Below are positions 23,634 through 30,770 of a stretch of 48,438 nt of DNA, one piece after another. Each line of letters starts with the position of its first letter. Positions within the stretch are counted from its first letter, which is position 1. The notes under the pieces are model-generated. The model did no database searches. It saw nothing but the letters and a program-made list of their open reading frames with translations, and was not told the DNA's origin. This DNA is from a virus, in the IMG/VR virus record IMGVR_UViG_3300021440_000034, positions 1-48,438 of that record; one strand, 5' to 3'. A program made the position numbers and the translations under genes.

Positions 23634-23872
23634 GGGAACCTCCGACGCCGCTCGTCGTACGCAGCCTGCGCGGTCTTCATCAGCGCGTCGATGTCCGGCT
23701 TGCAGTCCGGGCAGTAGCAGAGGTCGGCATCGGCGTAGTCGCCCTTGGATGTTCTCTGCACCAGCGTCACTGACCGCCAGTTCGTCGGGTAGTCCGGCCG
23801 CATCCCACCGACTGGCTCTGCCATGGCGGAGAACTTGCCGCACCCGTCGCAGGTGTATCCGATCGCTCTCAT
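23630..23872 (-). CDS. Small zinc-ribbon-like protein
   Basis: An 80-residue protein: MRAIGYTCDGCGKFSAMAE, then YADADLCYCPDCKPDIDAL and a helical end. C..C (residues 8-11) and C.C..C (about 53-58) suggest a zinc ribbon. The ATG at 23872 has AGGAGG four bases upstream. It is translationally coupled (GTGA) to the ParB-methyltransferase gene and may assist it. Family unknown. Confidence 0.6.
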   Translation of the reverse strand: MRAIGYTCDGCGKFSAMAEPVGGMRPDYPTNWRSVTLVQRTSKGDYADADLCYCPDCKPDIDALMKTAQAAYDERRRRFP

Positions 23873-23998
23873 GTTTCCTCCTGGGTTGAACTGCAGGCAA
23901 ACGACCCCTACGACTGGCTGGAGCACCGAGCCGCGGGGAGTCGGCGCGACTCGTCTCGGGAAGGAGGGAGGGCCGCGCAAGCGCAAGGTGTCACGACC
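23873..23998 (-). other. 126-bp gap with a short hairpin
   Basis: A noncoding stretch between two methyltransferase-region genes. It holds one perfect six-base stem, GAGTCG (23938-23943) with CGACTC (23947-23952), and a three-base loop. I see no clear promoter, T-tract terminator or gene here. Confidence 0.35.
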
Positions 23999-24553
23999 TC
24001 ACACATCGCGCAACATCCCCATCTGGGCAAACACCACAACCACTGAAGGGAATCGCGCAGATGACTTCGCGCCCTTCGCTTCGAACGACTGCCGGCCCCG
24101 GATGCGGACGGTCTCAAGGTCCCATCCGCCCATCATCGCGCGAGTGTGCGCGCCAAGATCAGACGTGAAGACGATGGCCGACCTCGGCCGGGTAAACCAT
24201 TCCACGTTGTCATGCCACCAGCCTTCGGCGGTGTGCCCAGGGACGAGGCAGCAGACGAGCCCGCTGGAGCCGTCAACGACCTCGCGTCTGGATGCGCGCA
24301 AGAACTTTTCAAGCATCCCGCGAGAGTAGGGCGGGTTCAGCCACACCCTCGGAGGCGCCACGCACATCTTGCCCCACCCATGCTGCGCCGACACCACGAG
24401 GGCGTTGTGCTTTTTCGTAAAGTAGAGCCCGCACTTTGCGTTGCGCTTCGTGGCCGCGGCATCGAGATCGAACGGACCATACCGCTGCAACAGCGCATCG
24501 AAGAGTGGTCGTGGCGTGGAGTACTCGTCCGACAGCGACAGGGCCGACTTCAT
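23999..24553 (-). CDS. Phage DNA N6-adenine methyltransferase (Dam-like)
   Basis: A 184-residue protein: DEYSTPRPLFDAL (residues 9-21) and FDLDAAA (28-34) in the SAM-binding part, and WLNPPYS (71-77), the NPPY catalytic motif of N6-adenine methyltransferases. This size and the W.TP..LFD...FDLD.AA...NPPY pattern match the phage Dam_N6A family. The target site cannot be read from sequence, although related phage enzymes often act on GATC. Six GATC sites cluster in this phage's initiator gene. It probably protects DNA from restriction. Confidence 0.86.
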   Translation of the reverse strand: MKSALSLSDEYSTPRPLFDALLQRYGPFDLDAAATKRNAKCGLYFTKKHNALVVSAQHGWGKMCVAPPRVWLNPPYSRGMLEKFLRASRREVVDGSSGLVCCLVPGHTAEGWWHDNVEWFTRPRSAIVFTSDLGAHTRAMMGGWDLETVRIRGRQSFEAKGAKSSARFPSVVVVFAQMGMLRDV

Positions 24554-24744
24554 CGCTCACCCGCAAGCGTTTGCATGTGGGAGGCGCCGAGGCCGCAGTA
24601 CTTCACGTTCTTGCAGGCCAGGATCGGCTGTCCGTGCTCGTCGAGCTTGTAGTCTCCGTTCACGAAGAGCGGGGCCACCTCCAGCACCCACGTCTTACAG
24701 ACGGCGCAGAGCTTCATCCCGTAGGTCTCTGGGGTGTGACTCAC
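24550..24744 (-). CDS. Small Cys-pair protein, possible zinc finger
   Basis: A 64-residue protein from GTG at 24744 (overlaps the upstream stop as GTGA). C..C at MKLCAVCKTWVLEVAPLFVN and a second pair in ILACKNVKYCGLG make a likely zinc site. A longer frame to 25053 is Arg-rich antisense sequence and is not used. A near-palindrome GCAAGCGTTTGC falls in its last codons (24563-24574). Confidence 0.54.
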   Translation of the reverse strand: MSHTPETYGMKLCAVCKTWVLEVAPLFVNGDYKLDEHGQPILACKNVKYCGLGASHMQTLAGER

Positions 24745-25022
24745 GCGTCCAACTCCTCGTCGGGGCCGGCGACCTGCTGCTCCACTGCGACGTTGTGCTT
24801 CGTCAGGATGGTCACCAGCAGCGGCGGAGAGGCGGTGAGGTCGCGGTAGATCTGCACGCCCTGTTTTTCCATCGCGGCGATGAGAGCGTCCTTGGCGACC
24901 TTCTCCTTCTCGGTGAGCTTCATGCGCTTGTCGCGCTGCTCGACGTAGTGCTCTGCGGCGGCGTCGATCTCGGGGTAACTCGGAGACTCCATGCCAGCCA
25001 GTTCGCCTTGCTTCTTTGCCAT
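24741..25022 (-). CDS. Helical early protein, unknown
   Basis: A 93-residue protein starting MAKKQGELAGMESPSYPE at an ATG at 25022. The leader CCAAGGGAAGGAACACCA is almost identical to that of the ParB gene at 34606. Charged helices (AAAEHYVEQRDKRMKLTEK, then EKVAKDALIAAMEKQGVQIYRD) dominate, a pattern seen in small phage proteins that bind nucleases or recombinases. Function unknown. Confidence 0.56.
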   Translation of the reverse strand: MAKKQGELAGMESPSYPEIDAAAEHYVEQRDKRMKLTEKEKVAKDALIAAMEKQGVQIYRDLTASPPLLVTILTKHNVAVEQQVAGPDEELDA

Positions 25023-25045
25023 GTGGTGTTCCTTCCCTTGGGTTC

Positions 25046-25066
25046 CGCGCCACCCTAGGCGGCGCG
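25046..25066 (-). terminator. Hairpin upstream of 24741-25022 (possible terminator)
   Basis: CGCGCC (25046-25051) pairs with GGCGCG (25061-25066) across a nine-base loop, between the RusA-like gene and the next start. There is no clear T run, so it may be an attenuator or processing site. Weak call. Confidence 0.3.
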
Positions 25067-25091
25067 ACTTCATGATGTCAAGTTCTGATCG

Positions 25092-25652
25092 TCACTCAGG
25101 CATGCCGAGCCAGTCGCCCAGGTTCTTCTCAAGGCCTCCGCGCTTCGCATCGGCAGCCGCAAGCTCGTAGCGGATACTCGCCAGTTCTGCGTTACGCCGC
25201 AGCTCCTCCAGTGACTGGCCAAGCACGGGGTGGAGGTACTCGGGTCGGATGTCGATGGCGACCGTCTGGTAGCGCTTCGCCTTGCGCTGCCTTCCGGTGG
25301 GCTGCACCACCACCGTCGGACGGCGGCCCTGATAGCAGAAGTACCTGACCCGGTTGGTGTCCCTGTCGTCGACGCCAAGCCATGCAGCGATGGCGTCCCG
25401 ACATCCCTTCATCGCGCTGGCAAGGTTGTCGTCGTCGAGGCCCTGGGGAGAGAGCCGCGTCATGCGGACCACCACGACTTGGTGACCAGTTCCAAGCGGG
25501 TCAGCCAGCATCGGCGGGGTGACTGGCTGTGCACAGAGTGCCTCGCGCACCCTTTCGTGAACGAGCGCGACACGCCCGGCGCGAGCCATCGGGTGCTCCT
25601 TGGTGAGGTTCGCTGCAGAGGGGAATGGGCCGACGGCTTCGACGGAGATCAT
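25092..25652 (-). CDS. RusA-like Holliday junction resolvase (candidate)
   Basis: A 186-residue protein from ATG at 25652, with GGAG five bases upstream; codons upstream of it overlap the previous gene. DDDNLASAMKGCRDAIAAWLGVDDRD (residues about 90-115) carries the DDDN..A.K...DA...LGVDD pattern of RusA-like phage proteins, where Asp residues bind the metal; QVVVVRMTRL precedes it. Beside replication genes it would resolve branched DNA before packaging. Similarity is by eye. Confidence 0.62.
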   Translation of the reverse strand: MISVEAVGPFPSAANLTKEHPMARAGRVALVHERVREALCAQPVTPPMLADPLGTGHQVVVVRMTRLSPQGLDDDNLASAMKGCRDAIAAWLGVDDRDTNRVRYFCYQGRRPTVVVQPTGRQRKAKRYQTVAIDIRPEYLHPVLGQSLEELRRNAELASIRYELAAADAKRGGLEKNLGDWLGMPE

Positions 25653-25858
25653 CGCATCTCCAAGATTCGTGGCCGCACCTCTTCGTAGGTGCTGAAGAGC
25701 ACGTCGCAGGCCGGGTAGCAGACCCTCGCCAGCCGCACGCCAGTGGATGCCTCCCGCGGAGACTCGGCGACATGGAACGCGCACAACTCCCTGCCGCAAC
25801 TCTCGCAGTGCCACGCCGGCCTGGAGTCCGCACCCTCACAGCAGCGACGACCAATCAC
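25649..25858 (-). CDS. Small Cys-rich protein
   Basis: A 69-residue protein from GTG at 25858 (GTGA overlap upstream, ATGA overlap downstream). CC, then WHCESCGRELCAFHVAES, then YPACDVLF: C..C..(x)4..C..H and a later C look like a compact zinc site. The two overlaps make it likely real. Function unknown. Confidence 0.52.
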   Translation of the reverse strand: MIGRRCCEGADSRPAWHCESCGRELCAFHVAESPREASTGVRLARVCYPACDVLFSTYEEVRPRILEMR

Positions 25859-26145
25859 GACTTGCTCCGGTGCTCTGCAGCGTTGGGGCAGGTGGAGAAG
25901 TGCGAGGTGTAGCGGTTGCGCTTCGCGTCGTGCTTCGGCGGGTAGTAGCTCTCGGAGCGCAACTCCCCGAACTCCCCTCCATGCAGTGTCAGCACGAGGT
26001 TGCCTCCGCCCTGGTCCTTCGACCTCATGTCGGGCACCGCATCGACGGGCATGTTCTTGCCGGTGCGTGTCTTCGTCCAGAGGATGTCCGCTCCGCAGCT
26101 TCGGCACTTCGACGGCGTGGTGCACTTCCTGTCTCGCTGCTCCAT
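25855..26145 (-). CDS. Small zinc-finger-like protein
   Basis: A 96-residue protein starting MEQRDRKCTTPSKCRSCGAD with a GGGAAGGAACACC leader. CRSC (residues 14-17), then a basic TKTRTGKNMPVD segment, and TSHFSTCPNAAEH at the end give a probable zinc finger (C..C and H.x3.C). The YYPPKHDAKRNRYTSHFSTC element is common in small phage proteins that may regulate or scaffold. It overlaps the next gene by GTGA. Confidence 0.58.
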   Translation of the reverse strand: MEQRDRKCTTPSKCRSCGADILWTKTRTGKNMPVDAVPDMRSKDQGGGNLVLTLHGGEFGELRSESYYPPKHDAKRNRYTSHFSTCPNAAEHRSKS

Positions 26146-26167
26146 GGTGTTCCTTCCCGCCCACGCT

Positions 26168-26482
26168 TCAGCGCAGGCCCAGCTTGAGCGCCCGCTGCAG
26201 CGCTCGTGTGAATACCGCAACCACCTCTTCGACTCTTCGGCCTGGGGCCATCTCCCAGTTGGTGAGGTCCTCGGTGCCGGCAGCCCAGACGAGCAGCCGA
26301 TCCACCTCCCACATCTCGTCGTCGTGCTGGGCGGCCAGCAGAAGTGCGTCCAGCAGACAGATGCGAGCCAACCCCTCGTAGCCGTGCCAGCAGATGGACC
26401 CGCTGGAGTCCTTGGAGAGGCCTGGGGTCCACCCCCCGGCGACGAGGCCTCTTGCCTTCTGCAGCATCGAGCGGACGGTCAC
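26168..26482 (-). CDS. DUF6197-like protein
   Basis: A 104-residue helical protein. GLVAGGWTPGLSKDSSGSIC, then ARICLLDALLLAAQ, and NWEMAPGRRVEEVVAVFTRAL near the end fit the DUF6197 pattern as I recall it (L..A..LI...GW..........C...AL..A.....WN...GRT.EEV...L..A). The GTG at 26482 overlaps the HNH gene stop. Widespread in phages; function unknown. Confidence 0.58.
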   Translation of the reverse strand: MTVRSMLQKARGLVAGGWTPGLSKDSSGSICWHGYEGLARICLLDALLLAAQHDDEMWEVDRLLVWAAGTEDLTNWEMAPGRRVEEVVAVFTRALQRALKLGLR

Positions 26483-26805
26483 TGGACACCTCTGGCCTTG
26501 GCCATCTCGAACTCCCTCACCGCCACTATGCCCTCCAGCCTCTTCGTCGCACGCTCGCGAGCTGCTTCGTAGCCATGCTTCGCGCAGTGCGCGACGAACA
26601 TCTCCAGCCAGAATCTCGCGGAGGGCTGGTTGTTCGTCTTTCGGTAGTGGCACTCCATGCAGAGGAGCCAGCAGGACTCAACGCCCTCGGCCCTGGCGCG
26701 CCCGAAGAAGTGATCTGTCTGCCCATAGTTTCCTGAGCCGCGGGAGCACGACTCGCAGCGTCCTCCGCTCCGCTCCTGCACCGCCTTCCACACGCGCTGA
26801 TTCAT
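26479..26805 (-). CDS. HNH-type endonuclease (candidate)
   Basis: A 108-residue protein. GRCESCSRG (residues 15-23), TDHFFGRARAEGVESCWLLC (about 30-49) and MECHYRKTNNQ give C..C...DH...C..C..H.....N, the usual order of small HNH proteins (metal-binding Cys pairs, catalytic DH, then N). Small HNH genes in phages assist packaging or are homing-like. Here it sits beside the helicase, not the terminase. ATGA overlap with 26802. Confidence 0.66.
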   Translation of the reverse strand: MNQRVWKAVQERSGGRCESCSRGSGNYGQTDHFFGRARAEGVESCWLLCMECHYRKTNNQPSARFWLEMFVAHCAKHGYEAARERATKRLEGIVAVREFEMAKARGVQ

Positions 26806-28307
26806 GCTCCCTCCAGGGGGAGCGCCGCCTGGGGTGGCTTGATGGCCTCCTCTGCTTCGGCCTTCGCCTTCGCCGCGAGTTGGTCAGCGGCTGCCTTCAT
26901 TTTCGCCCGACGCTCCACCACCGCAGCGTCGCGAGCCTCGGCTGCCTCCTTGCGCTCGGACGATGCCTCCTGATCAAGGTTGACCAACCTTCCGCCCCCA
27001 GGCTCGATGAGTCCCGCAGCCGGGATGCGCTCGAACTCGATGGTCTCGCCGGCCTCTGCAAGCTCGTTGCCCTTGAGCATTGTGCACCGCCACGAGGAGT
27101 TCTTCTTCCAGAGCCCGAGCATCAGCCGAGCCTTCTGGTCTCCAGCTCGACCTCCGCGCATGGAGTGCAGCGCAGGTGGCCCCGGCCTCTTCGACGCCCC
27201 TTGCTCGACGTTGGTGTGCGAAAGGAGAACCACTGCCACGCCCTCGTCGATGGCCCACTGTCGGAGGTCCTCAAGGCCTTGAGCGAGAAGCTCAAACGGC
27301 TGTTCGAACTTCGCGCCGGTGCGTAGCTCGAACTGGCTGGCGTTGTCGATGAAGATGCATCCCACACCGTGCCGGCGCTTCCATGCTGCGCAGCGACGGA
27401 CCAGCTCACTGATGCGGATCTTGTTCAGCTTGAAGGTCGTCACCCGAGCCAGCACGTCATGGGCGGCCTGTCCCGCCGCCTCGATGGTGGCCCGCTGCTC
27501 GTCGCTGCGCTTGCCCCACCCGACCTCCCGAAGAGGCACGCCCGAATCGGCCGCCAGCCACCGGCGCGTCAGCCAAGAGGTCCCGTCCTCTAGGCCGAAG
27601 ACACCCACCCGAAGGTTGGGGTCCAGCGCGAGCTGCGCGCGGATGCTGGAGGCGATGAAGCCGGTCTTGCCCGAGCCCGGTTCCCCGGCGACGATGGTGA
27701 GGCTATGAGGATACCCGCCGATCATCTCGTCGAGGATCTTGATGCCAGTAGGGACGAGCAGGGACTTGCCGGCCCTTTCATTCCGCTCCCAGGCGTCGAG
27801 GAGTTCGATGACGTCTGTGGCTGCGGTGGCGTCGGGTGCTTCCTCCTGCAGGAGGTTCCGCGCAGCGCCCAGCGTTTGCCACACCGCATCTGGTGCAATT
27901 CCGCGCGAGTCGATGGCATCGGCCGTCGACCGAAGTAGCGCCGAGAGCCCCAGGGCCCTACGAGCCGCACGGAAGTCGTCTAGCACCTGGGAGAGTTGCT
28001 CCGGTGTGACGACGTTCTCCAACTCCACCTGCGTAATGAAGGCCTCGTCCTGCGGCCCGAATGCGCGAGCCAGTCTCCCCGCGCTGATGACAGCCAGCGC
28101 GGACACGCTGCGCTCTTTCTCGACGAGGAAGCGCACGATGCGCCAGATGGCCTTCCCGCGGCTGCTCGTGAACGACTCCTCGCTGAGGCCGCTCGCCGCC
28201 AGCATCGCTTTGAGGTGTGCGCCGTTGTCGAGGAGTGCTCCGAGCACCTTCGGCTCCAGTGCTTCGGGCTGCTCGAACTTTCGAATGGGAACGATGTCTG
28301 CGCTCAT
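26802..28307 (-). CDS. dnaB: Replicative DNA helicase, DnaB-like
   Basis: A 501-residue protein. An N-terminal helical domain (residues about 12-165) is followed by a RecA-like ATPase: PTGIKILDEMIGGYPHSLTIV, Walker A GEPGSGKT (208-215), GVFGLEDGTSWLTRR, and CIFIDNASQFEL (Walker B). VVLLSHTNVEQG and a LMLGLWKKNSSWR segment lie further on. A charged C-terminal coil (EASSERKEAAEARDAAVV, then RRAKMKAAADQLAAKAKAEA) is an extension that may be an interaction tail. It overlaps the initiator gene by four bases, like lambda O/P or other initiator-helicase pairs. It unwinds phage DNA for host polymerase. Confidence 0.87.
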   Translation of the reverse strand: MSADIVPIRKFEQPEALEPKVLGALLDNGAHLKAMLAASGLSEESFTSSRGKAIWRIVRFLVEKERSVSALAVISAGRLARAFGPQDEAFITQVELENVVTPEQLSQVLDDFRAARRALGLSALLRSTADAIDSRGIAPDAVWQTLGAARNLLQEEAPDATAATDVIELLDAWERNERAGKSLLVPTGIKILDEMIGGYPHSLTIVAGEPGSGKTGFIASSIRAQLALDPNLRVGVFGLEDGTSWLTRRWLAADSGVPLREVGWGKRSDEQRATIEAAGQAAHDVLARVTTFKLNKIRISELVRRCAAWKRRHGVGCIFIDNASQFELRTGAKFEQPFELLAQGLEDLRQWAIDEGVAVVLLSHTNVEQGASKRPGPPALHSMRGGRAGDQKARLMLGLWKKNSSWRCTMLKGNELAEAGETIEFERIPAAGLIEPGGGRLVNLDQEASSERKEAAEARDAAVVERRAKMKAAADQLAAKAKAEAEEAIKPPQAALPLEGA

Positions 28308-29197
28308 GGCTGCACCAGTTCTTCGGTCGGGCTCTGCTGGTCGTTCGCCTTGCTCCAGTCGGACGCGTCTCTCAAAGCCTTCCTCCAGACACCATCAGCA
28401 GCGAAGTACCGAAACGGCCACGGAGGTGTCTTACCCGCTGGCCCCGACATCCGGAAGTAGGCTTGGCAGAGATCGGTGAAGGCAAGGCGCCTAGGAGCGC
28501 CATCGGCGACGCTGCCCACCATTCGGTCGATTGAAACGTTGATGAACGCCGGGGAGTAGTTCTCGACGCCGGCCTCCGCCGTCTCCCAGCCTGGGAGCCC
28601 AGCCTCTTGAAGTGCGAGCCGCCGGTCGACCTGAAAGATCTCGTGGAAGAACTCCTCCTGCCAGCTTTTGGTTCGCTCGGGAGGGGGGGGCTCAGGGATG
28701 CCTGGGAGGCTCGACTGGGCTTCTTTTTTAGGGCCTTTCTTCCGCGGAGGACCAACAAGTGATCCTTGATCCTCGATCCTTGATCCTCGATCCTCGATCC
28801 TGTCGGAAGATTCCGGCGAGTCTCCGGAGACACTCCGGAGGATTTCGAGTGGTTTGCTTTCAGGATCAGTGGGTTGCGGGTAGCGACTTTTACCGGGGTG
28901 CGACACCTGCTGATGCTCACTCCAACCTTCGAGCAAACCAAAACGCCCTTTAGGGTGTTCGTAGGTGCGGATGAGGTGAGCGTGAGCTAGCTCGGAGATC
29001 GCGCGTCGGGTGATGCGGAGGCGGTCCCGATCGAACGGAAAGATGGCCCCGGCGAGCCCCGCTTCGTGGGCCGGAAACAGCCCATGATCGTCGGCCTGGG
29101 TGATGAGTCCAATGAAGAGGAGCCGGGCATCTCGCGAGCACTGCCCGAGCTTCTGGTTGCCCCAAATTTCCGGCTTGATCGAACGAATGCGCGGCAA
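28304..29197 (-). CDS. Replication initiator-like protein
   Basis: A 297-residue protein starting at TTG 29197 with GGAGG five bases upstream; an open frame to 29410 without a good site is rejected. The N-terminal domain (about 2-100) has PRIRSIKPEIWGNQKLGQC, RDARLLFIGLITQADDHGLF and an RRAISELAHAHLIRTYE winged-helix-like part, common in phage initiators and DnaD/O-like proteins. A Ser/Pro-rich linker encodes a seven-residue repeat (RIEDRGS, RIEDQGS). The C-terminal part (SFYFR-like: AFTDLCQAYFRMSGPAGK) may recruit the helicase. Directly upstream of dnaB. Confidence 0.7.
   Translation of the reverse strand: MPRIRSIKPEIWGNQKLGQCSRDARLLFIGLITQADDHGLFPAHEAGLAGAIFPFDRDRLRITRRAISELAHAHLIRTYEHPKGRFGLLEGWSEHQQVSHPGKSRYPQPTDPESKPLEILRSVSGDSPESSDRIEDRGSRIEDQGSLVGPPRKKGPKKEAQSSLPGIPEPPPPERTKSWQEEFFHEIFQVDRRLALQEAGLPGWETAEAGVENYSPAFINVSIDRMVGSVADGAPRRLAFTDLCQAYFRMSGPAGKTPPWPFRYFAADGVWRKALRDASDWSKANDQQSPTEELVQP
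28720..28831. promoter_or_regulatory. Candidate origin inside the initiator gene
   Basis: Within 112 bases lie a TTTTTT run (28724-28729), six direct seven-base iterons (28761-28802) and a perfect 12-bp palindrome GTCTCCGGAGAC (28820-28831). Lambda's origin also lies in the middle of its initiator gene O and contains iterons. Iteron plus palindrome plus T-rich tract inside an initiator gene makes an origin here plausible, not shown. Confidence 0.45.
28761..28802. repeat. Six 7-bp direct repeats, GATCCT(T/C/G)
   Basis: GATCCTT, GATCCTC, GATCCTT, GATCCTC, GATCCTC and GATCCTG follow each other without a gap (42 bp). As seven is not divisible by three, the frame cycles and 21 bases encode a seven-residue repeat in the linker of the initiator. 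Each unit contains GATC. Confidence 0.93.
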
Positions 29198-29442
29198 AGG
29201 AACCTCCGAAAAAACAACCCCGCGGCGGCAGTGCAAGTGCCACCAGCGGGGCGCCCTTTCGGGCCTGAGAAGTAGAACGCCGGGCCTTGCACGCCCAACG
29301 ACGCCGCGCACCATGCCGGATCTTTTTTGTGGGCGCAAGTCCTTTCCGGCGATCAGAACTTGCAAACGCTTGCGCTGGAAGGCAGAGTGCGCGGCACCGG
29401 GAGAGTGCAAGGCCCGGCTACCAATCGGGAAGGGAACACCAC
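29198..29442. promoter_or_regulatory. Divergent control region between replication and recombination operons
   Basis: A 245-bp gap between leftward (start 29197) and rightward (start 29443) genes, so both early promoters should be here. It holds a perfect 14-bp inverted repeat, GCCGGGCCTTGCAC (29279-29292) with GTGCAAGGCCCGGC (29405-29418), around a near-palindrome GCAAACGCTTGC (29362-29373). It also has a TTTTTT run (about 29323-29328) and further GTGCAA motifs. I cannot point to sure -35/-10 boxes; the promoters may not be sigma70-like. Confidence 0.6.
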
Positions 29443-29580
29443 ATGGAAGAGCAGCGAAGACGTGAAGAGGAGCGCTTGCGCGCTGAGACGAAGGCGGCGG
29501 TGGAGAAGCTGGCGGCTGACATGGAGGCGACGAACAAGATCATCGCCATGAGCCTTCGGCTGATTCGGGTGAAGGGATGA
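29443..29580 (+). CDS. Small coiled-coil protein, first gene of the rightward operon
   Basis: A 45-residue protein, helical throughout (EQRRREEERLRAETKAAVEK, then ADMEATNKIIAMSLRLIRVKG). Its leader GGGAAGGGAACACC is like other early genes. It overlaps the exonuclease gene by ATGA, so it is probably translated and coupled. Function unknown. Confidence 0.55.
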   Translation: MEEQRRREEERLRAETKAAVEKLAADMEATNKIIAMSLRLIRVKG

Positions 29581-30770
29581 GCCTCACACGCAGACAGCTC
29601 GCGCTCCGTCGCGACAAGATTGGGGCATCGGAGGTGGCCGCACTGGCTGGGCTGTCGAAGTGGGCTAGCCCGATCCAGATCTACGAGGCCAAGGTGGAAG
29701 GTGTCGCAAAGGAGACGACGCTCCAGATGGAGCTGGGGCACCTGCTGGAGGAGCCGGTGGCGACGCTCTACGCGAGGCGCACCAGAACGTGGCTGCGGGT
29801 CGCGCACTCCCTGGCGTCGGAGGAGTTCCCGATGGCTCTGGCCACGCCGGATAGGGCGGTGTTCCAGTCGAGGGTTTCGGAATTGGCTGCTTCCAAGAAA
29901 CTCGGGCTCGCGCAGTTTCGACAGGCAGAGCGCGGCCTGGAGTGCAAGACGACCAACTGGCGAGAGCGGGGCCGCTGGGGCGAGGAAGGGAGCGATCAAG
30001 TCCCTGACGAGTACGCCATTCAATGCATCTGGGGCATGGGCGTCTCGGGAGTGCGGCGGTGGGATCTCGCGGTGCTGGTCGACCATGACGAGTTCCTCAC
30101 CTACTCCATCCCATTCGATGAGGAGCTGTTCCGTGGGCTCTACGAGATCGCGGCGCGCTTCATGGTGGACCACGTCCTTCCGCATCGTCCTCCTCCCGTC
30201 GACGCGACCGAGCACTACGCCGAGTTCCTCGGGAGGGCTTGGCCGACCAACTCACAGGACCTCGTCGCCGCAGAGTTGGAGATGGAGGTGCTGGCCGTCG
30301 AGTTGGCGAAGCTCGCCGAGGTGGAGAAGCGCGTCGAGTTGGCGAAGCGCATCAGGCAGAACGCCATCAAGGCACGCATCGGCGAGGCTGGAGGGATGTC
30401 CGGCGGCTTCGGTAAAATCTACTGGCGTCGGAACAAGCCGAAGCGAACGCTCGACGCCAAGGCGGCGCTCGGCGAGTTGACGACGCTGGCCAAGCTCATC
30501 ATCAACGTGCTGCCCGATGGTGAACTCAAGACGAAGTCGGCCGCGCAGGTGGAGCACATCATCGAAGCGCACACGAGGGAGGAGCCAGGGGCCAGAGTCT
30601 TTCGGCCCTATTGGGCTCCGCAGTTGAAGGAGCAGATCGGAAGCCTGGGGGAGACGCTCGCGCAGCTCGAACGTCAGACCGCTGTCGTAGACGAGCAGGA
30701 CCGCACCGCCGACGGCATCGGCGCAGCAGAGCAGACCGGAGAAGTTCAACCGCAAGGAGATGCACCATGA
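29577..30770 (+). CDS. YqaJ-type recombination exonuclease
   Basis: A 397-residue protein. GASE (16-19), ATPDR with Asp92 and LECKTTN with Glu122 and Lys124 are the metal-binding and catalytic residues of YqaJ/lambda-exonuclease-type nucleases (G.S...PD..ECK). PDEYAIQCIWGMGVSG is the following helix. A helical C-terminal extension (LEMEVLAVELAKLAEVEKRVE) is normal for the viral YqaJ group. It resects double-strand ends for the annealase encoded next, with an ATGA overlap. A lambda-Red-like pair. Confidence 0.84.
   Translation: MSLTRRQLALRRDKIGASEVAALAGLSKWASPIQIYEAKVEGVAKETTLQMELGHLLEEPVATLYARRTRTWLRVAHSLASEEFPMALATPDRAVFQSRVSELAASKKLGLAQFRQAERGLECKTTNWRERGRWGEEGSDQVPDEYAIQCIWGMGVSGVRRWDLAVLVDHDEFLTYSIPFDEELFRGLYEIAARFMVDHVLPHRPPPVDATEHYAEFLGRAWPTNSQDLVAAELEMEVLAVELAKLAEVEKRVELAKRIRQNAIKARIGEAGGMSGGFGKIYWRRNKPKRTLDAKAALGELTTLAKLIINVLPDGELKTKSAAQVEHIIEAHTREEPGARVFRPYWAPQLKEQIGSLGETLAQLERQTAVVDEQDRTADGIGAAEQTGEVQPQGDAP

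Noticed and set aside
22362-23900. 512-codon start for the ParB-methyltransferase gene
   Set aside because: Codons upstream of GTG 23633 are Arg-rich and overlap the zinc-ribbon gene; the GTG has a GGAGG site.
23873-23998. Second tRNA in the gap upstream of the zinc-ribbon gene
   Set aside because: A short hairpin and a GTTCAA-like string exist, but no acceptor or T-arm pairing was found.
28761-28802. CRISPR array
   Set aside because: Units are seven bases, seamless and without spacers; they are iterons or a minisatellite.
29418-30215. Minus-strand open frame over the exonuclease gene
   Set aside because: Shadow of the YqaJ-type gene; it also crosses the small coiled-coil gene and lacks a ribosome site.
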